From Kitasatospora phosalacinea (GTDB lineage Bacteria > Actinomycetota > Actinomycetes > Streptomycetales > Streptomycetaceae), in assembly GCF_000717185.1 (NCBI RefSeq), contig NZ_JNYE01000005.1, positions 1 through 64,000 of the forward strand: a DNA stretch of 64,000 nt, written 5' to 3'. Both the position numbers and the translations under genes were made by a program. How positions within the stretch are numbered: position 1 is the stretch's first letter; each line of letters starts with the position of its first letter. Shown in pieces: positions 44,232 through 52,905 of the stretch. The notes beneath the pieces were generated by a model, which saw nothing but the letters and a program-made list of their open reading frames with translations, made no database searches and was not told the DNA's origin.

Positions 44232-44362
44232 GGGGCCAGTGAACGGGTGCGGCCGGGGCGCGGTCCAGGGACGGAACGGCCGGGAGCGGCGGACGGGTGG
44301 CGGGGACGGCCTGTCGGATCGTCCAAGGCGGCGGGGCGGGACGCGGGGGCAGACTTGGCGCC

Positions 44363-45040
44363 ATGACTGACGGCACGGGCACGGGCACGGGCACGGAGGC
44401 AGGCACGGGCACGGCCCGGCTGCGGGTGCCCGCCCTGGTGCTGGCGGCCGGTGGCGGTTCCCGGCTGGGCGGGCGGCCGAAGGCGCTGCTGCGCTACCGG
44501 GGGCGGACGCTGCTGGAGCACGCGCTGGCGGTGGCCGCGGAGGGCGGCTGCGCCGGGGCGGTGGCGGTGCTGGGGGCGGCGGCGGCCGAGGTGCGGGCCG
44601 GGGTCCGGGACGGGGTGGACACCGGCGACTGTCGACTCGTCGACAATCCGGACTGGCGGACGGGCATGGCGTCCTCGCTGCGCGCGGGCCTGGCCGCGCT
44701 GCCGCCGGGGGCGAGCGCGGTGCTGGTGCTACTGGTCGACACCCCGGGCGTCACGGCGGAGGCGGTCCGCCGCCTGCTGGCCGCGCACGCCGGGCGCACG
44801 GACCTGGCCTCGTGCGCCTACGCCGGGCGCCGGGCGCACCCGGTGCTGATCGGCGCCGCGCACTTCCCGTTCCTGCTCGCCACCGCGAGCGGTGACGCGG
44901 GGGCCCGGGCCCTGCTGGCGAGCCGTCCGGTGACCCTGGTGGACTGCACGGACGCGGCCGTCCCGGACGACCTGGACACCCCGGCGGACCTGGCCCGCTG
45001 GGGAGTCGAACCACCCGGGGGCGGGCCCGGTCGGCCGTGA
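44363..45040 (+). CDS. MobA/MocA-like nucleotidyltransferase
   Basis: 225 aa. After a Thr/Gly repeat (from a GCACGG 6-bp tandem repeat) the NTP-transferase fold begins VPALVLAAGGGSRLGGRPKALLRYRG (about 22-47), with the nucleotide-binding loop LAAGGGSRLGG and catalytic Lys, then LVDNPDWRTGMASSLRAGLAALP and LLVDTPGVTAEAVRRLL (metal-binding Asp). MocA-type enzymes attach CMP, and MobA GMP, to molybdopterin. The MASSLRAG motif favours the MocA (cytidylyl) side, which serves xanthine dehydrogenase-type enzymes. Divergent with moaA, so probably co-regulated. CAGACT ends 7 nt before the ATG, a leaderless-type arrangement. Confidence 0.88.
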   Translation: MTDGTGTGTGTEAGTGTARLRVPALVLAAGGGSRLGGRPKALLRYRGRTLLEHALAVAAEGGCAGAVAVLGAAAAEVRAGVRDGVDTGDCRLVDNPDWRTGMASSLRAGLAALPPGASAVLVLLVDTPGVTAEAVRRLLAAHAGRTDLASCAYAGRRAHPVLIGAAHFPFLLATASGDAGARALLASRPVTLVDCTDAAVPDDLDTPADLARWGVEPPGGGPGRP

Positions 45041-45049
45041 ACATCGCGT

Positions 45050-45360
45050 GAACTCCGTTATGGATCAGGCAGCCTGACGGACCGTCAATCGCCCTCTCCA
45101 CCAGCAGGCTCACGGCAGCACCCTCGTACAGCGCCAGCAGGGCGCCGCACGGGTTGCGGTGGGCGTCGAGCGTTCCGGGCGGGGGTCCGGCGGTGGCGGC
45201 GCGGCCGAGTTCGACCGCCTCGTCCGGGGCCCGCGGGCCGCCGGTGCCCTCCTCGCAGCTGCGCCGCCGGTCCGCGCCGAGCCCGCACCGGTGCATCGCT
45301 CCGGGGCCGTGCTGCGTCGCCGTGCCCGCGAGCATGGCACCGGTGCGCGGTGAACAGCCT
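45050..45360 (-). pseudogene. Possible remnant of a TetR-type C-terminal domain
   Basis: In this gap (45041-45679) no complete gene is visible. One minus-strand frame reads PCGALLALYEGAAVSLLVERA just before 45085, like the last helices of TetR ligand domains, but lacks a DNA-binding domain, a start with Shine-Dalgarno, and a clean end. The palindrome at 45075-45087 lies at its 3' end. Low confidence; it may be chance. Confidence 0.25.
45075..45087. promoter_or_regulatory. Perfect palindrome TGACGGACCGTCA
   Basis: TGACGG-a-CCGTCA is a 13-bp perfect palindrome of the TetR-operator type, 34 bp after the stop of the MobA-like gene. Further right, GGCCATCGGCGGCCGG is repeated twice around 45420-45450. 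The promoter of the zinc-ribbon gene must lie in the right half of the gap. Confidence 0.4.
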
Positions 45361-45679
45361 TGCACACGAAGGAAGTTGGCCGACACGGTCCGGCTGCCGA
45401 AGGGAAGTCGACCGGCCGTCGGCCATCGGCGGCCGGCCATCGGCGGCCGGACCTGCCCGGTCGGCGACCGCTCCGTCGCGGTCGGCGACGCCCTGCGCAC
45501 CGTACGATCGGGGGCGCGGCGCTGACGGTGGCCGCGTGCGCCCCCGGCGCGCAACCGTTCGCGCACCTTTCCCCCACCTCAACTCCGCTGGAGGAATCCC
45601 TCATTCCGTACCGGGCGGGGCGCCGATCGGCCAGGATGGAGACTCCCCTCCCACCCGATCCGAACGGACGGTGACCACC

Positions 45680-46528
45680 ATGCCGCTGCCCGAGGACGCC
45701 GCCGACGCCACCGACGCCACGGCCCCGACGGGCTTCCCGCCCGGTTCGCCGTCGGGGGCCAGCCAGGTGCGCTGCCCGGCCTGCCGGGCCGAGCACCGGT
45801 ACGAGCCGCCGAGCCTGCCGTGCCCGTGCGGGGCGCAGCTGCGGGTGCCGCTGCTGCGCGGCGGGGTGCCGGTGCAGGTGCGGTTCCGGTCCTGGGAGGA
45901 CTCCTGGCTGAACATGCGCTGTCCGCACTGCGGGCGCAGCGACCAGTGGCCGCAGCCGGAGTTCACCTGCGACTGCGGGGCGACGGTGCGGCTCCCGGTG
46001 GACCGGGTGCCGCGGCTGCAGAGCGCCGGGCCGCGCTCGGCGCGTCCGGTGGAGAGCGCCCGCCCGTACACCACGGCGGTGCCGCCGGCCGGGTCGGCGG
46101 GCCCGTTGGCGGCCGGTTCGGGGGCGGCCCGGGCGCTGCGGCCGCCGTTCCGCCCGCAGCCGGTGCGCACCCCGCAGGACGCGGTGCTGACGGCGGCCCG
46201 GTACCTGCAGTGGCTGGGCTTCCACGACCTGGAGCTGACGCCGGGCCAGGAGCGCGACTCGACCACGCTGCTGGGGAGCCGGATCGTGGCCCGGGTGGAC
46301 ACCTGGACGGAGCCCGCCGACGTGAAGGAGGTGGAGTGCCTGTGGCTGGAAACGCTCCACGGCGAGGACGTCGCGGCGGCGATGTTCACCGTCTCCGGGT
46401 ACTCCCGGCAGACCGTGGTGCGCGGCGAGCAACTGCTGGTGGCGCTGTTCACGCTGGACGCGGCGGGCATCCCGCAGCCGTCGAACGGGGCCGCGGAGGC
46501 CCTGATGGAGACCGGCTGGACGTTCTGA
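45680..46528 (+). CDS. Zinc-ribbon protein with restriction-endonuclease-like C-terminal domain
   Basis: 282 aa. Two CxxC-type zinc ribbons follow one another: VRCPACRAEHRYEPPSLPCPCGAQ (about 30-53) and MRCPHCGRSDQWPQPEFTCDCGAT (about 77-100). A Pro/Ala linker leads to a C-terminal domain, TPQDAVLTAARYLQWLGFHDLELTPGQERDSTTLLGSRIVARVD and then EVECLWLETLHGEDVAAAMFTVSGYSRQTV, which resembles the type IV restriction (Mrr/PD-D/ExK) fold seen in Streptomyces proteins of this layout; the active site is not certain. ATG at 45680 or GTG at 45671. Confidence 0.75.
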   Translation: MPLPEDAADATDATAPTGFPPGSPSGASQVRCPACRAEHRYEPPSLPCPCGAQLRVPLLRGGVPVQVRFRSWEDSWLNMRCPHCGRSDQWPQPEFTCDCGATVRLPVDRVPRLQSAGPRSARPVESARPYTTAVPPAGSAGPLAAGSGAARALRPPFRPQPVRTPQDAVLTAARYLQWLGFHDLELTPGQERDSTTLLGSRIVARVDTWTEPADVKEVECLWLETLHGEDVAAAMFTVSGYSRQTVVRGEQLLVALFTLDAAGIPQPSNGAAEALMETGWTF

Positions 46529-46685
46529 CGCCCCGCCCCCGCGCCACCGTCCGGATCGGGCCGTTCCGGATTTCCTCGCGCTCGTGATCTGGTGCACAAG
46601 CTCCCGCGCGTGTTGAATTGCCGCCACGAAGCGGGCCCTTGGGGAGGCCGGCGGGTCGTTGCATGGCGCGCACAAGGAGGTGGCG

Positions 46686-47495
46686 TTGTCGGTGCACGGG
46701 ACTGCCCCGGGGGGCATGGCGGACGTCGTCTGGCGGCTGAGGTCGCGCGGCTGCTGGCAGGAGGCCGCGGACCTGCTCCGCCCGCAGGCCGGGCGGGACC
46801 CGACGGCGGCGCTCCAGCGCGCGGAGCTCCTGATCGAGCAGTGCCTGTTCACCGCGGACCACTGGGAGCGCGCGGAGGACGCGCTGCGCCAGGCGGAGGC
46901 GTCGGTCGCGGGCATCGAGGCGCGCGCGGCGGCGTCCTGCGCGCGCGGGTTCCTGGCGTACGTGGCGAGCGTGCTGGGTCGCCGGGACCGGCTGGACGAG
47001 GCGCAGGCCGCGCTGGGGCGGACCTCGGCGCTGCTGGCGCCGCGGGCGCCGGGCCGTCCGCTGCTGGACTTCCGGCGCGGGCTGGTCGCGGAGAACCTGC
47101 TGCACGACCCGGCGGCGGCGCACAGCGCGTACGCCCGGGCGCACGAGGGGGCCAAGGAGCGCGGGGACGAGCTGCTGCGCTCCTCGACCTGGCGCCACCT
47201 GGCGGGCCTGGCCCGGGCGGAGGGCGACCGGGAGCGGGCCCGGGCCGGCTTCGCGGCCTCGCTGCGGCTGCGCGAGGAGCTGGGCTTCACGGTGGGGGTG
47301 GCCCCGGCGCTGGCCTCGCTGGCGGAGGTGTCGGAGCCGGCCGAGGCGGAGCGGCTGCGGGCGGAGGCGGCCCGGCTGGTGCAGGCGCTCGGCGGGGTGC
47401 CGGTGTGGCTGGCGAGGCGGTTGGCGCAGGTCCCGGCGCAGCCGGGACCCCCGGACGGCGGCGGGCGGCGCGACCTGCGACGCGGCATCAGCTAA
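46686..47495 (+). CDS. TPR-like helical repeat protein
   Basis: 269 aa, nearly all alpha-helical, with repeated 34-residue-like units: AADLLRPQAGRDPTAALQRAELLIEQCLF, WERAEDALRQAEASVAGIEARAAASCARGFLAYV, AAHSAYARAHEGAKERGDELLRSSTWRHLAGLARAEGDRERARAGFAASL. No DNA-binding or kinase domain is fused, so a scaffold or adaptor role is likely. AAGGAGG 5 nt before the TTG at 46686 decides the start; GTG at 46692 is the alternative. Its TAA stop is the first part of the iron box of the next gene. Confidence 0.75.
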   Translation: MSVHGTAPGGMADVVWRLRSRGCWQEAADLLRPQAGRDPTAALQRAELLIEQCLFTADHWERAEDALRQAEASVAGIEARAAASCARGFLAYVASVLGRRDRLDEAQAALGRTSALLAPRAPGRPLLDFRRGLVAENLLHDPAAAHSAYARAHEGAKERGDELLRSSTWRHLAGLARAEGDRERARAGFAASLRLREELGFTVGVAPALASLAEVSEPAEAERLRAEAARLVQALGGVPVWLARRLAQVPAQPGPPDGGGRRDLRRGIS

Positions 47496-47511
47496 GGTGA
47501 GCCTTACCTGC
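47493..47511 (-). promoter_or_regulatory. DmdR/IdeR-type iron box upstream of the FhuF-like gene
   Basis: Read on the minus strand, GCAGGTAAGGCTCACCTTA agrees with the actinobacterial iron box TTAGGTTAGGCTCACCTAA at 15 of 19 positions. It begins at the stop codon of the TPR gene and ends 80 bp before the reductase start, so iron-dependent repression of the reductase is expected. Confidence 0.75.
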
Positions 47512-47590
47512 CCGGGGCGAGCAGCAGTCCGGGCAGGTCCACCTCGCCGTGCCCGGGCCCGCCCCCGGGAGCACCACCCAGGGAGCCCGC

Positions 47591-48394
47591 GTGACCACCT
47601 ACCAGGTCGAGCAGTCCCCCGCCCGGTTCCTCGACGCCCTGCCCTGCCGGGGCAGCTGGCTGGCCCTCGCCCGGGCCTTCCCGGACCTGCGGATCCACCA
47701 CGCCGCCCCGCGCACCGGCCCCGGCTGGACCACCGCCGCGGCCCTGGCCGGGGACGCGGCCGCGCTGGAGGCGATGGTCGCCTTCGACGAGCGCCTGGGC
47801 CTGGACCTGTACGGCGCCCCGACCCGGCCGGACGTCACCGCCGGGTTCAGCCTGCACCGCTACGCCTGGCCGGTCTCGCTAGCCTTCACCCTGCCCTGGC
47901 TGCTGGAGTCCCGCGTCCCGCTGCTCCCGCCGTCCCGGGTCTCGATCAACCGCACCACCGGCGAGCTCACCGCCCGCCCGGCCGGCTTCCACTGCCTGCC
48001 CGACGACCCGGCCGCCGACCGCCCGGACGCCCTGGTCGTCCCCGACCGCCCGGCGCTCGACGCGGCCCTGCGCACCGCGCTCGCCGAGCACTTCGCGCCC
48101 GTCCTGGACGCCTTCCGCCCCCTGGTCCGCCGCGGCCCGCGCACCCTGTGGGCGCTGGTCACCGACGACGTGGTGGACGCCCTCTGGTACGCGGCGGGCC
48201 TGCTCGGCGCGGAGCCCCCGGCGGTGGCCGCGCTCGACGCGCTGCTGACCGGCGACGCGTCCTCGGCCCCGTTCGTGGGCACGCCCGGCTTCCGCGAGCA
48301 GGACGGCGCCCTGGCCCGGACCAGGGTCAGCTGCTGCCTGTACTACACCGTCCGCCCGGCCGAGCTGTGCGTCAGCTGCCCGCGCGCCAAATAA
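47591..48394 (+). CDS. FhuF-like (2Fe-2S) ferric siderophore reductase
   Basis: 267 aa. The C-terminal cluster motif CCLYYTVRPAELCVSC (CC-x10-C-x2-C) near the end is the hallmark of FhuF-type reductases, which release iron from imported ferric siderophores in the cytoplasm. Upstream parts agree with the FhuF fold (SLHRYAWPVSLAFTLPWLL, NRTTGELTARP, LWALVTDDVVDALWYAAGLLG). The GTG at 47591 follows AGGGAG. An iron box lies upstream, as expected for iron uptake genes. No siderophore biosynthesis or ABC importer genes are adjacent. Confidence 0.93.
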   Translation: MTTYQVEQSPARFLDALPCRGSWLALARAFPDLRIHHAAPRTGPGWTTAAALAGDAAALEAMVAFDERLGLDLYGAPTRPDVTAGFSLHRYAWPVSLAFTLPWLLESRVPLLPPSRVSINRTTGELTARPAGFHCLPDDPAADRPDALVVPDRPALDAALRTALAEHFAPVLDAFRPLVRRGPRTLWALVTDDVVDALWYAAGLLGAEPPAVAALDALLTGDASSAPFVGTPGFREQDGALARTRVSCCLYYTVRPAELCVSCPRAK

Positions 48395-48538
48395 CCCTGA
48401 CGATCCGACGGTATTTCCATTCCTCGCCGGAAATTCCCCCCTAATGGGGTAATGAACCCGATCCTGCCTTGATCGCCGAATTTCTCCGCCATGATGGTCC
48501 CCGCCATCACGACGCGGAAAGCGAGGCTGGAACAGGTC

Positions 48539-49549
48539 ATGAGACTGTCGGACATACCGCTGGGCTGGGCCGTCGCCGGTACGGCCGCCCTGGTGGCCGT
48601 CATCGCCCTGCTCGCCTTCGCCCGCGGCCGGGCCGGCTCCGCCACCGTCGCCGGCAGCGGCCCGGACTCCTCCTGGGAGCGCGCCGAGGAACGCCGCCGC
48701 CGCGCCGAGTCGCTCTACGGCGGGGCCTCCTACCTGCTGCTCTTCTGCTGCGCCGGGGTCGCCGCCGCGCTCTCCTTCCACGGGCTGGTCGGCTTCGGCG
48801 TCCAGAACCTGGGGCTCTCCGGCGGCTGGGAGTACCTCGTCCCGTTCGGCCTGGACGGCGCGGCGATGTTCTGCTCCGTGCTCGCCGTCCGCGAGGCCAG
48901 CCACGGCGACGCGGCGCTCGGCTCCCGCATGCTGGTGTGGCTGTTCGCGGCCGCGTCCGCCTGGTTCAACTGGGTGCACGCCCCGCGCGGCCTCGGGCAC
49001 GACGGCGCCCCGCAGTTCTTCGCCGGGATGTCGCTCTCCGCGGCGGTGCTGTTCGACCGGGCCCTGAAGCAGACCCGGGTCGCCGCCCTCCGCGAGCAGG
49101 GGCTCGTCCCCCGCCCGCTCCCGCAGATCCGGGTGGTCCGCTGGCTGCGCGCCCCGCGCGAGACGTACGCGGCCTGGTCGCTGATGCTGCTGGAGGGCGT
49201 CCGCACCCTGGACGAGGCGGTCGAGGAGGTCCGCGACGACAAGCGGACCGCCGCCGAGGACCGCGAGCGCCGCCGGATGGCCTCCCGCCACGAACGCGCC
49301 GAGATCCGCGCGATCGGCCGCCAGCCCGGCAGCGGCTGGCGCCACCGCACCGCCCGCCAACTCGAACCGGCCGCCCCCGCGGCCCCCACCGCCCCGACGG
49401 AGCCCGCCATAGCGGCCCCGACCGGCCTCCCCGCGACCCCGACCCCGCACCGCAGCATCGACCTCACCCCCGACGAGGACACCGTGACGCTGCCGCGGCT
49501 CGACTCCCTGGAGCAGAAACTCAAGGACCTGGAGCAGCAGTTCGGCTGA
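48539..49549 (+). CDS. DUF2637 membrane protein
   Basis: 336 aa. Four or five membrane helices (IPLGWAVAGTAALVAVIALLAF; YLLLFCCAGVAAALSFHGLVG; YLVPFGLDGAAMFCSVLAV; MLVWLFAAASAWFNWVHAP; AGMSLSAAVLFDRAL) match DUF2637, including LDGAAMF and SAWFNWVHAP. DUF2637 is widespread in Streptomyces, both on chromosomes and as Spd-like genes of conjugative elements. The C-terminal half is a charged cytoplasmic tail with a final coiled coil (LDSLEQKLKDLEQQFG). I chose the ATG at 48539; an ATG pair at 48491 is in frame without a Shine-Dalgarno sequence. A short hairpin (GCCCC/GGGGC, 49556-49569) follows. Confidence 0.85.
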   Translation: MRLSDIPLGWAVAGTAALVAVIALLAFARGRAGSATVAGSGPDSSWERAEERRRRAESLYGGASYLLLFCCAGVAAALSFHGLVGFGVQNLGLSGGWEYLVPFGLDGAAMFCSVLAVREASHGDAALGSRMLVWLFAAASAWFNWVHAPRGLGHDGAPQFFAGMSLSAAVLFDRALKQTRVAALREQGLVPRPLPQIRVVRWLRAPRETYAAWSLMLLEGVRTLDEAVEEVRDDKRTAAEDRERRRMASRHERAEIRAIGRQPGSGWRHRTARQLEPAAPAAPTAPTEPAIAAPTGLPATPTPHRSIDLTPDEDTVTLPRLDSLEQKLKDLEQQFG

Positions 49550-49595
49550 CAGCGGGCCCCGTCGGGGGCTCGGGGAGAACGGCGGGACGCGCGAT

Positions 49596-49668
49596 CAGGG
49601 GCTCGGGGAACGGCGAGTCCGAGCTGCTGACGGCCGGAGCCCATCGAAGGTCCGTGCTGCTTCGGGCC
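49596..49668. repeat. Dispersed intergenic repeat, copy 1
   Basis: Begins CAGGGGCTCGGGGAACGGCG, continues with AGTCCGAGCTGC, CGGAGCCCA and GTCCGTGCTGCTTCGGGCC. The same succession occurs at 58747-58820 with about ten differences. It lies between the stop of DUF2637 and the stop of the PAS-GAF-phosphatase gene, that is, in a convergent gap. Confidence 0.8.
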
Positions 49669-49713
49669 GCCGCAACAGAACCCGGAGCAACGGCAGTGCA
49701 CCACCCGCAGCCC

Positions 49714-49732
49714 CGGCCCCCTGACGGGGCCG
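49714..49732. terminator. Hairpin at the 3' end of the PAS-GAF-phosphatase gene
   Basis: CGGCCCC (49714-49720) pairs with GGGGCCG (49726-49732) around CTGAC, immediately before the minus-strand stop. Confidence 0.6.
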
Positions 49733-49736
49733 CCTC

Positions 49737-51932
49737 TCAGCTGCTGAGCTCGAACCACATCCGCTTGCCGCTCCCCCGGGGCTCCACGCCCCAGGTGTCG
49801 GCGAGCGCCTCGACCAGCATCAGGCCGCGGCCGGAGGACGCCTGTTCGCCGGGGGTGCGGCGGGTGGGCCACAGGTCGGACTCGTCCTCGACCTCGACCC
49901 GGAGGCGGGCCCGGCCGTTCTCCTGGTAGAGGCGGGCGGTGAACATCGCGTCGCGGTCGGTGTGCCGGATCGCGTTGGTGACGAGTTCGGAGGAGAGCAG
50001 CTCGGCGGTGTCGATGAGGTCGGGCACGCCCCAGCGCCGCAGCGCGTCCCGGAGTTCGCCGCGCAGTTCGGAGATCCGGGCCAGGTCGGCCTGGCCGATC
50101 CGGCGGCGGAGCTGCTGCGCGGCGCGTCCGCCCGCGGGGCCGTCCCAGCGGAGCAGCAGCAGCGCGATGTCGTCCTCGCGCTCGCTGTCGGAGGCCTGGG
50201 TGGCGATCCGGTCGGCGAGTTCCTCCAGCGGTTCGCGGGGGGACTCGTCGATGCCGGGGAGTTCGCCGGAGACGGTCGCGCAGAGCCGGGCGAACCCGGT
50301 GTCGAGGTCCATGTCGCGGGCTTCGACGAGTCCGTCGGTGCAGAGGACGACGGTCTCGCCGGGGTCGAGGCTGAACCGGGTGACCCGGTACTCCTCGTCG
50401 GGGTCGACGCCCAGCGGCAGGCCGCCGGAGACGGGTACGGGGTGCGCGGTGCCGTCGGCGCGCCGCACCACGGGGTCGAGGTGTCCGGCCCGGACGGCGT
50501 AGACCACGCCGTAGTCGACGTTGACCTCGGCGTAGGTGCAGGTGGCGAAGTGGTCGGTGTCGAGGTCGGCGAGGAAGCGGGAGGCGCGGGCCATCACGGC
50601 GGCGGGCGGGTGGCCCTCGGCGGCGTAGGCGCGCAGGGCGATCCGGAGCTGGCCCATGATGCCCGCGGCGTGCACGTCGTGGCCCTGGACGTCGCCGATG
50701 ACCAGGCCGACGTGGCCGCCGGGCAGCGGGACGACGTCGTACCAGTCGCCGCCGATCTGGAGGCCGGACCCGGCGGCGAGGTAGCGGACGGCGGTGCTGA
50801 CGCCGGGGACGGCGGGGACGGTGCGGGGCAGCATGACGCGCTGGAGCCCGGCGGCGAGTTCGTGCTCGGCGTCGTGCAGGCGGGCCCGGGCGAGGGACTG
50901 GGCGACCAGCCCGCCGAGGGTGGAGAGCAGGGTGCGCTCGTCGGCGTCGAGCTCGCGGGCGTCGTCGAAGGAGACCACGCAGATGCCGGTGGGGCGGCCG
51001 CTGGCGACCAGCGGGAGGAACGCCCAGGAGGAACGGCCGCTCTCCTCGGCCCAGTCCCAGGCCGCGGGGTAGCGCTCGCGGTACTCCTCGCGGCTGGAGA
51101 CGAAGATCGGGGCGCGCTGCCGGATCGCCTCGGCGGCGGGGTGGGTGGGGGCGAGCGGGATGCGGTCGAACCGGTCGCTGAGCCCGCTGTGGTAGCCGCT
51201 GGAGCCGAGCAGCGCGATCCGTCCGGCCTCCAGCGAGGCCAGCGCGAGGCCCTCGGGGCCGAGGCCGGGCAGCGGGAGTTCGGTGAAGACCCGGGCGACG
51301 TCGCGGACGGTGACGGCCTCGGAGAGCGCCCGGGCGGCCTCCTTGATGAAGCGGGAGCGCTCCTCGCGCAGCAGGGCCTGTTCGTCGGCGCGCTCGCGCT
51401 TGTGCAGTTCGACGGTGGCGTCCCAGACGAAGCCGACCATCCGGGAGGGGCGGCCGAAGGCGTCGGCGAGGACCCGGCCGCGGAAGCGCACGGCGTGCAG
51501 TTCGCCGTTCGGGAAGACGGTGCGGTAGTAGGCGCCGCACTGGCCGAGCTCGGCGACGGCCCGCTCGACCCGGCGGCGCACCACCGGCGCGTCCTCGGGG
51601 TGGAGCAGCGCCAGGAAGGAGGCGGAGGTGCGGTCGAAGACCTGGCCGACCAGCCCGAGGATGGTGCAGGCCCGCTGGTCGCCGACCAGGACGTCGCGGC
51701 GGATGTCCCAGTCGAAGGAGCCGATGCCGTTGGCGGCCATCGCCGGTTCGAGCCACTCGGGGCTGGAGTCGCCGGTGCGGGTGGGCAGGCCGCGGCCGGA
51801 CGGCGGCGGCACGGTCCGGCCGGCCGCGGGGCCGACGGCGGTGCGCAGCGGGTGCACGGTGGTCTCGTTCCTGGTGGCCTGGGCGGGCGGGGTGCGGCGG
51901 GCGGGCCCAGGCGCCTCGGGCTCTGTGGCCAT
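49737..51932 (-). CDS. PAS-GAF-SpoIIE phosphatase-HATPase regulator
   Basis: 731 aa. A PAS domain (NGIGSFDWDIRRDVLVGDQRACTILGL, then HPEDAPVVRRRVERAV, about 68-165), a GAF domain (about 190-345), a PP2C/SpoIIE phosphatase domain (LQRVMLPRTVPAVPGVSTAVRYLAA; IGGDWYDVVPLPGGHVGLVIGDVQGHDVHAA; ETVVLCTDGLVEAR; EREDDIALLLLR: metal-binding Asp residues present), and an anti-sigma-type HATPase domain (TAELLSSELVTNAIRHT, then SGRGLMLVEALADTWGVEPR). Such proteins integrate a signal and switch anti-sigma/anti-anti-sigma partners. The ATG at 51932 has AGGAG 5-6 nt upstream. Upstream is a hairpin GTGTGCC/GGCACAC at 52012-52029. Confidence 0.94.
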   Translation of the reverse strand: MATEPEAPGPARRTPPAQATRNETTVHPLRTAVGPAAGRTVPPPSGRGLPTRTGDSSPEWLEPAMAANGIGSFDWDIRRDVLVGDQRACTILGLVGQVFDRTSASFLALLHPEDAPVVRRRVERAVAELGQCGAYYRTVFPNGELHAVRFRGRVLADAFGRPSRMVGFVWDATVELHKRERADEQALLREERSRFIKEAARALSEAVTVRDVARVFTELPLPGLGPEGLALASLEAGRIALLGSSGYHSGLSDRFDRIPLAPTHPAAEAIRQRAPIFVSSREEYRERYPAAWDWAEESGRSSWAFLPLVASGRPTGICVVSFDDARELDADERTLLSTLGGLVAQSLARARLHDAEHELAAGLQRVMLPRTVPAVPGVSTAVRYLAAGSGLQIGGDWYDVVPLPGGHVGLVIGDVQGHDVHAAGIMGQLRIALRAYAAEGHPPAAVMARASRFLADLDTDHFATCTYAEVNVDYGVVYAVRAGHLDPVVRRADGTAHPVPVSGGLPLGVDPDEEYRVTRFSLDPGETVVLCTDGLVEARDMDLDTGFARLCATVSGELPGIDESPREPLEELADRIATQASDSEREDDIALLLLRWDGPAGGRAAQQLRRRIGQADLARISELRGELRDALRRWGVPDLIDTAELLSSELVTNAIRHTDRDAMFTARLYQENGRARLRVEVEDESDLWPTRRTPGEQASSGRGLMLVEALADTWGVEPRGSGKRMWFELSS

Positions 51933-52011
51933 GCTTCTCCTGCCGGTGCCTTGCCTGGCGGCCGGTGGTTGTCCGTGTCCCCTGCTGGGCCGGCCGGACC
52001 GCGATGGTTGG

Positions 52012-52029
52012 GTGTGCCTCCTGGCACAC
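52012..52029. promoter_or_regulatory. Leader hairpin of the PAS-GAF-phosphatase gene
   Basis: GTGTGCC (52012-52018) and GGCACAC (52023-52029) form a perfect 7-bp stem with a 4-nt loop, 80 bp upstream of the ATG at 51932; on the minus strand the loop is AGGA. It could be a protein-binding palindrome or an RNA hairpin. Confidence 0.35.
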
Positions 52030-52159
52030 ATTCTCACTAGCCTCTCGTATGTTCGGCAATGCGGCAATGCCGGTGGGCCGAACGGCACGGATCGCACACG
52101 ATCGCCACTGGCATATTCACCGACCGGGGAGCCCGGCGACCACCCCGCCCGCACCTTTC

Positions 52160-52225
52160 CGGCTCGGGCCCGGCTCGGGCCCGGCTCGGGCCCGGCTCAG
52201 GCCCGACCCGGGTCCGGCTCAGGCC
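52160..52225. repeat. 11-bp tandem repeat at the 3' end of the ATP-binding protein gene
   Basis: CGGCTCGGGCC recurs every 11 bp: three exact units, one with CAGG, a diverged unit at 52204, and a last unit at 52215-52225 that contains the stop codon (52219-52221) of the minus-strand gene. Confidence 0.85.
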
Positions 52226-52716
52226 GCGGAGAGCTCGAACCAGGTGGTCTTCCCGTCCGCCCGCAACTGCACGCCCCAGTCGTCCGCCAGCGCCTCGACC
52301 AGCATCAGCCCCCGCCCCGAGGTGGCCGTCTCGGCGGCGGCGGCCCGCCGGGCGGGCGCCTGGGCGGCGCCGTCCTGCACCTCGACCCGCAGGCGGGACG
52401 CCTCGGTCAGCACCGCGTCGAACACCGCGCCGCGGCCGGTGTGCACCAGCGCGTTCGTGACCAGCTCGGAGGCGAGGAGTTCCGCGGTGTCGGCCAGCTC
52501 GGGCGCGACGCCCCAGTGCTCCAGCGCTGCCCGCAGCCTGCGGCGGACGGCGGCCACCGCCGGGAGGTCCGCCGCGTCCAGCGAGGCGTGCAGGCGGCGG
52601 TGCAGTGCGCACCCGGGCTGGTGGGCCACCGGCGCGCCCTGCGCCGGCCCCCGGTGCTCGGCCCCCTCCCGCCACGAGGCCGACCGCTGCCGCGGAAACC
52701 TTGACTGACCGTCCAT
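52219..52716 (-). CDS. RsbW-like ATP-binding protein
   Basis: 165 aa. A single histidine-kinase-like ATPase domain: AVRRRLRAALEHWGVAPELADTAELLASELVTNALVHTGRGAVFD (N box with Glu and Asn) and SGRGLMLVEALADDWGVQLRADGKTTWFELS (G2 box). It has no phosphoacceptor His, so it belongs to the anti-sigma or regulatory ATPase group that is abundant in Streptomyces. The last 35 residues closely resemble the end of the neighbouring PAS-GAF-phosphatase protein, which suggests related partners. ATG at 52716, preceded by GAGG and an adjacent TTG. Confidence 0.9.
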   Translation of the reverse strand: MDGQSRFPRQRSASWREGAEHRGPAQGAPVAHQPGCALHRRLHASLDAADLPAVAAVRRRLRAALEHWGVAPELADTAELLASELVTNALVHTGRGAVFDAVLTEASRLRVEVQDGAAQAPARRAAAAETATSGRGLMLVEALADDWGVQLRADGKTTWFELSAA

Positions 52717-52905
52717 CAACCTCGTACGCCCCCGCCGTAGTTCCGGGACGGCCGCCCCGCTCCCCCACCGGGCCGACGGCCGCTTCTCGCATTCCTCTTG
52801 CCCACTCCACCAACGGAAAACCCCTCGGCGGGCGAAGCAGAACGGCGGCGGGCCCCCGGAGGGGGGCGCCCCCTCCCCTTGTCGGGAGTGTCGGCGGTGC
52901 TAAGT

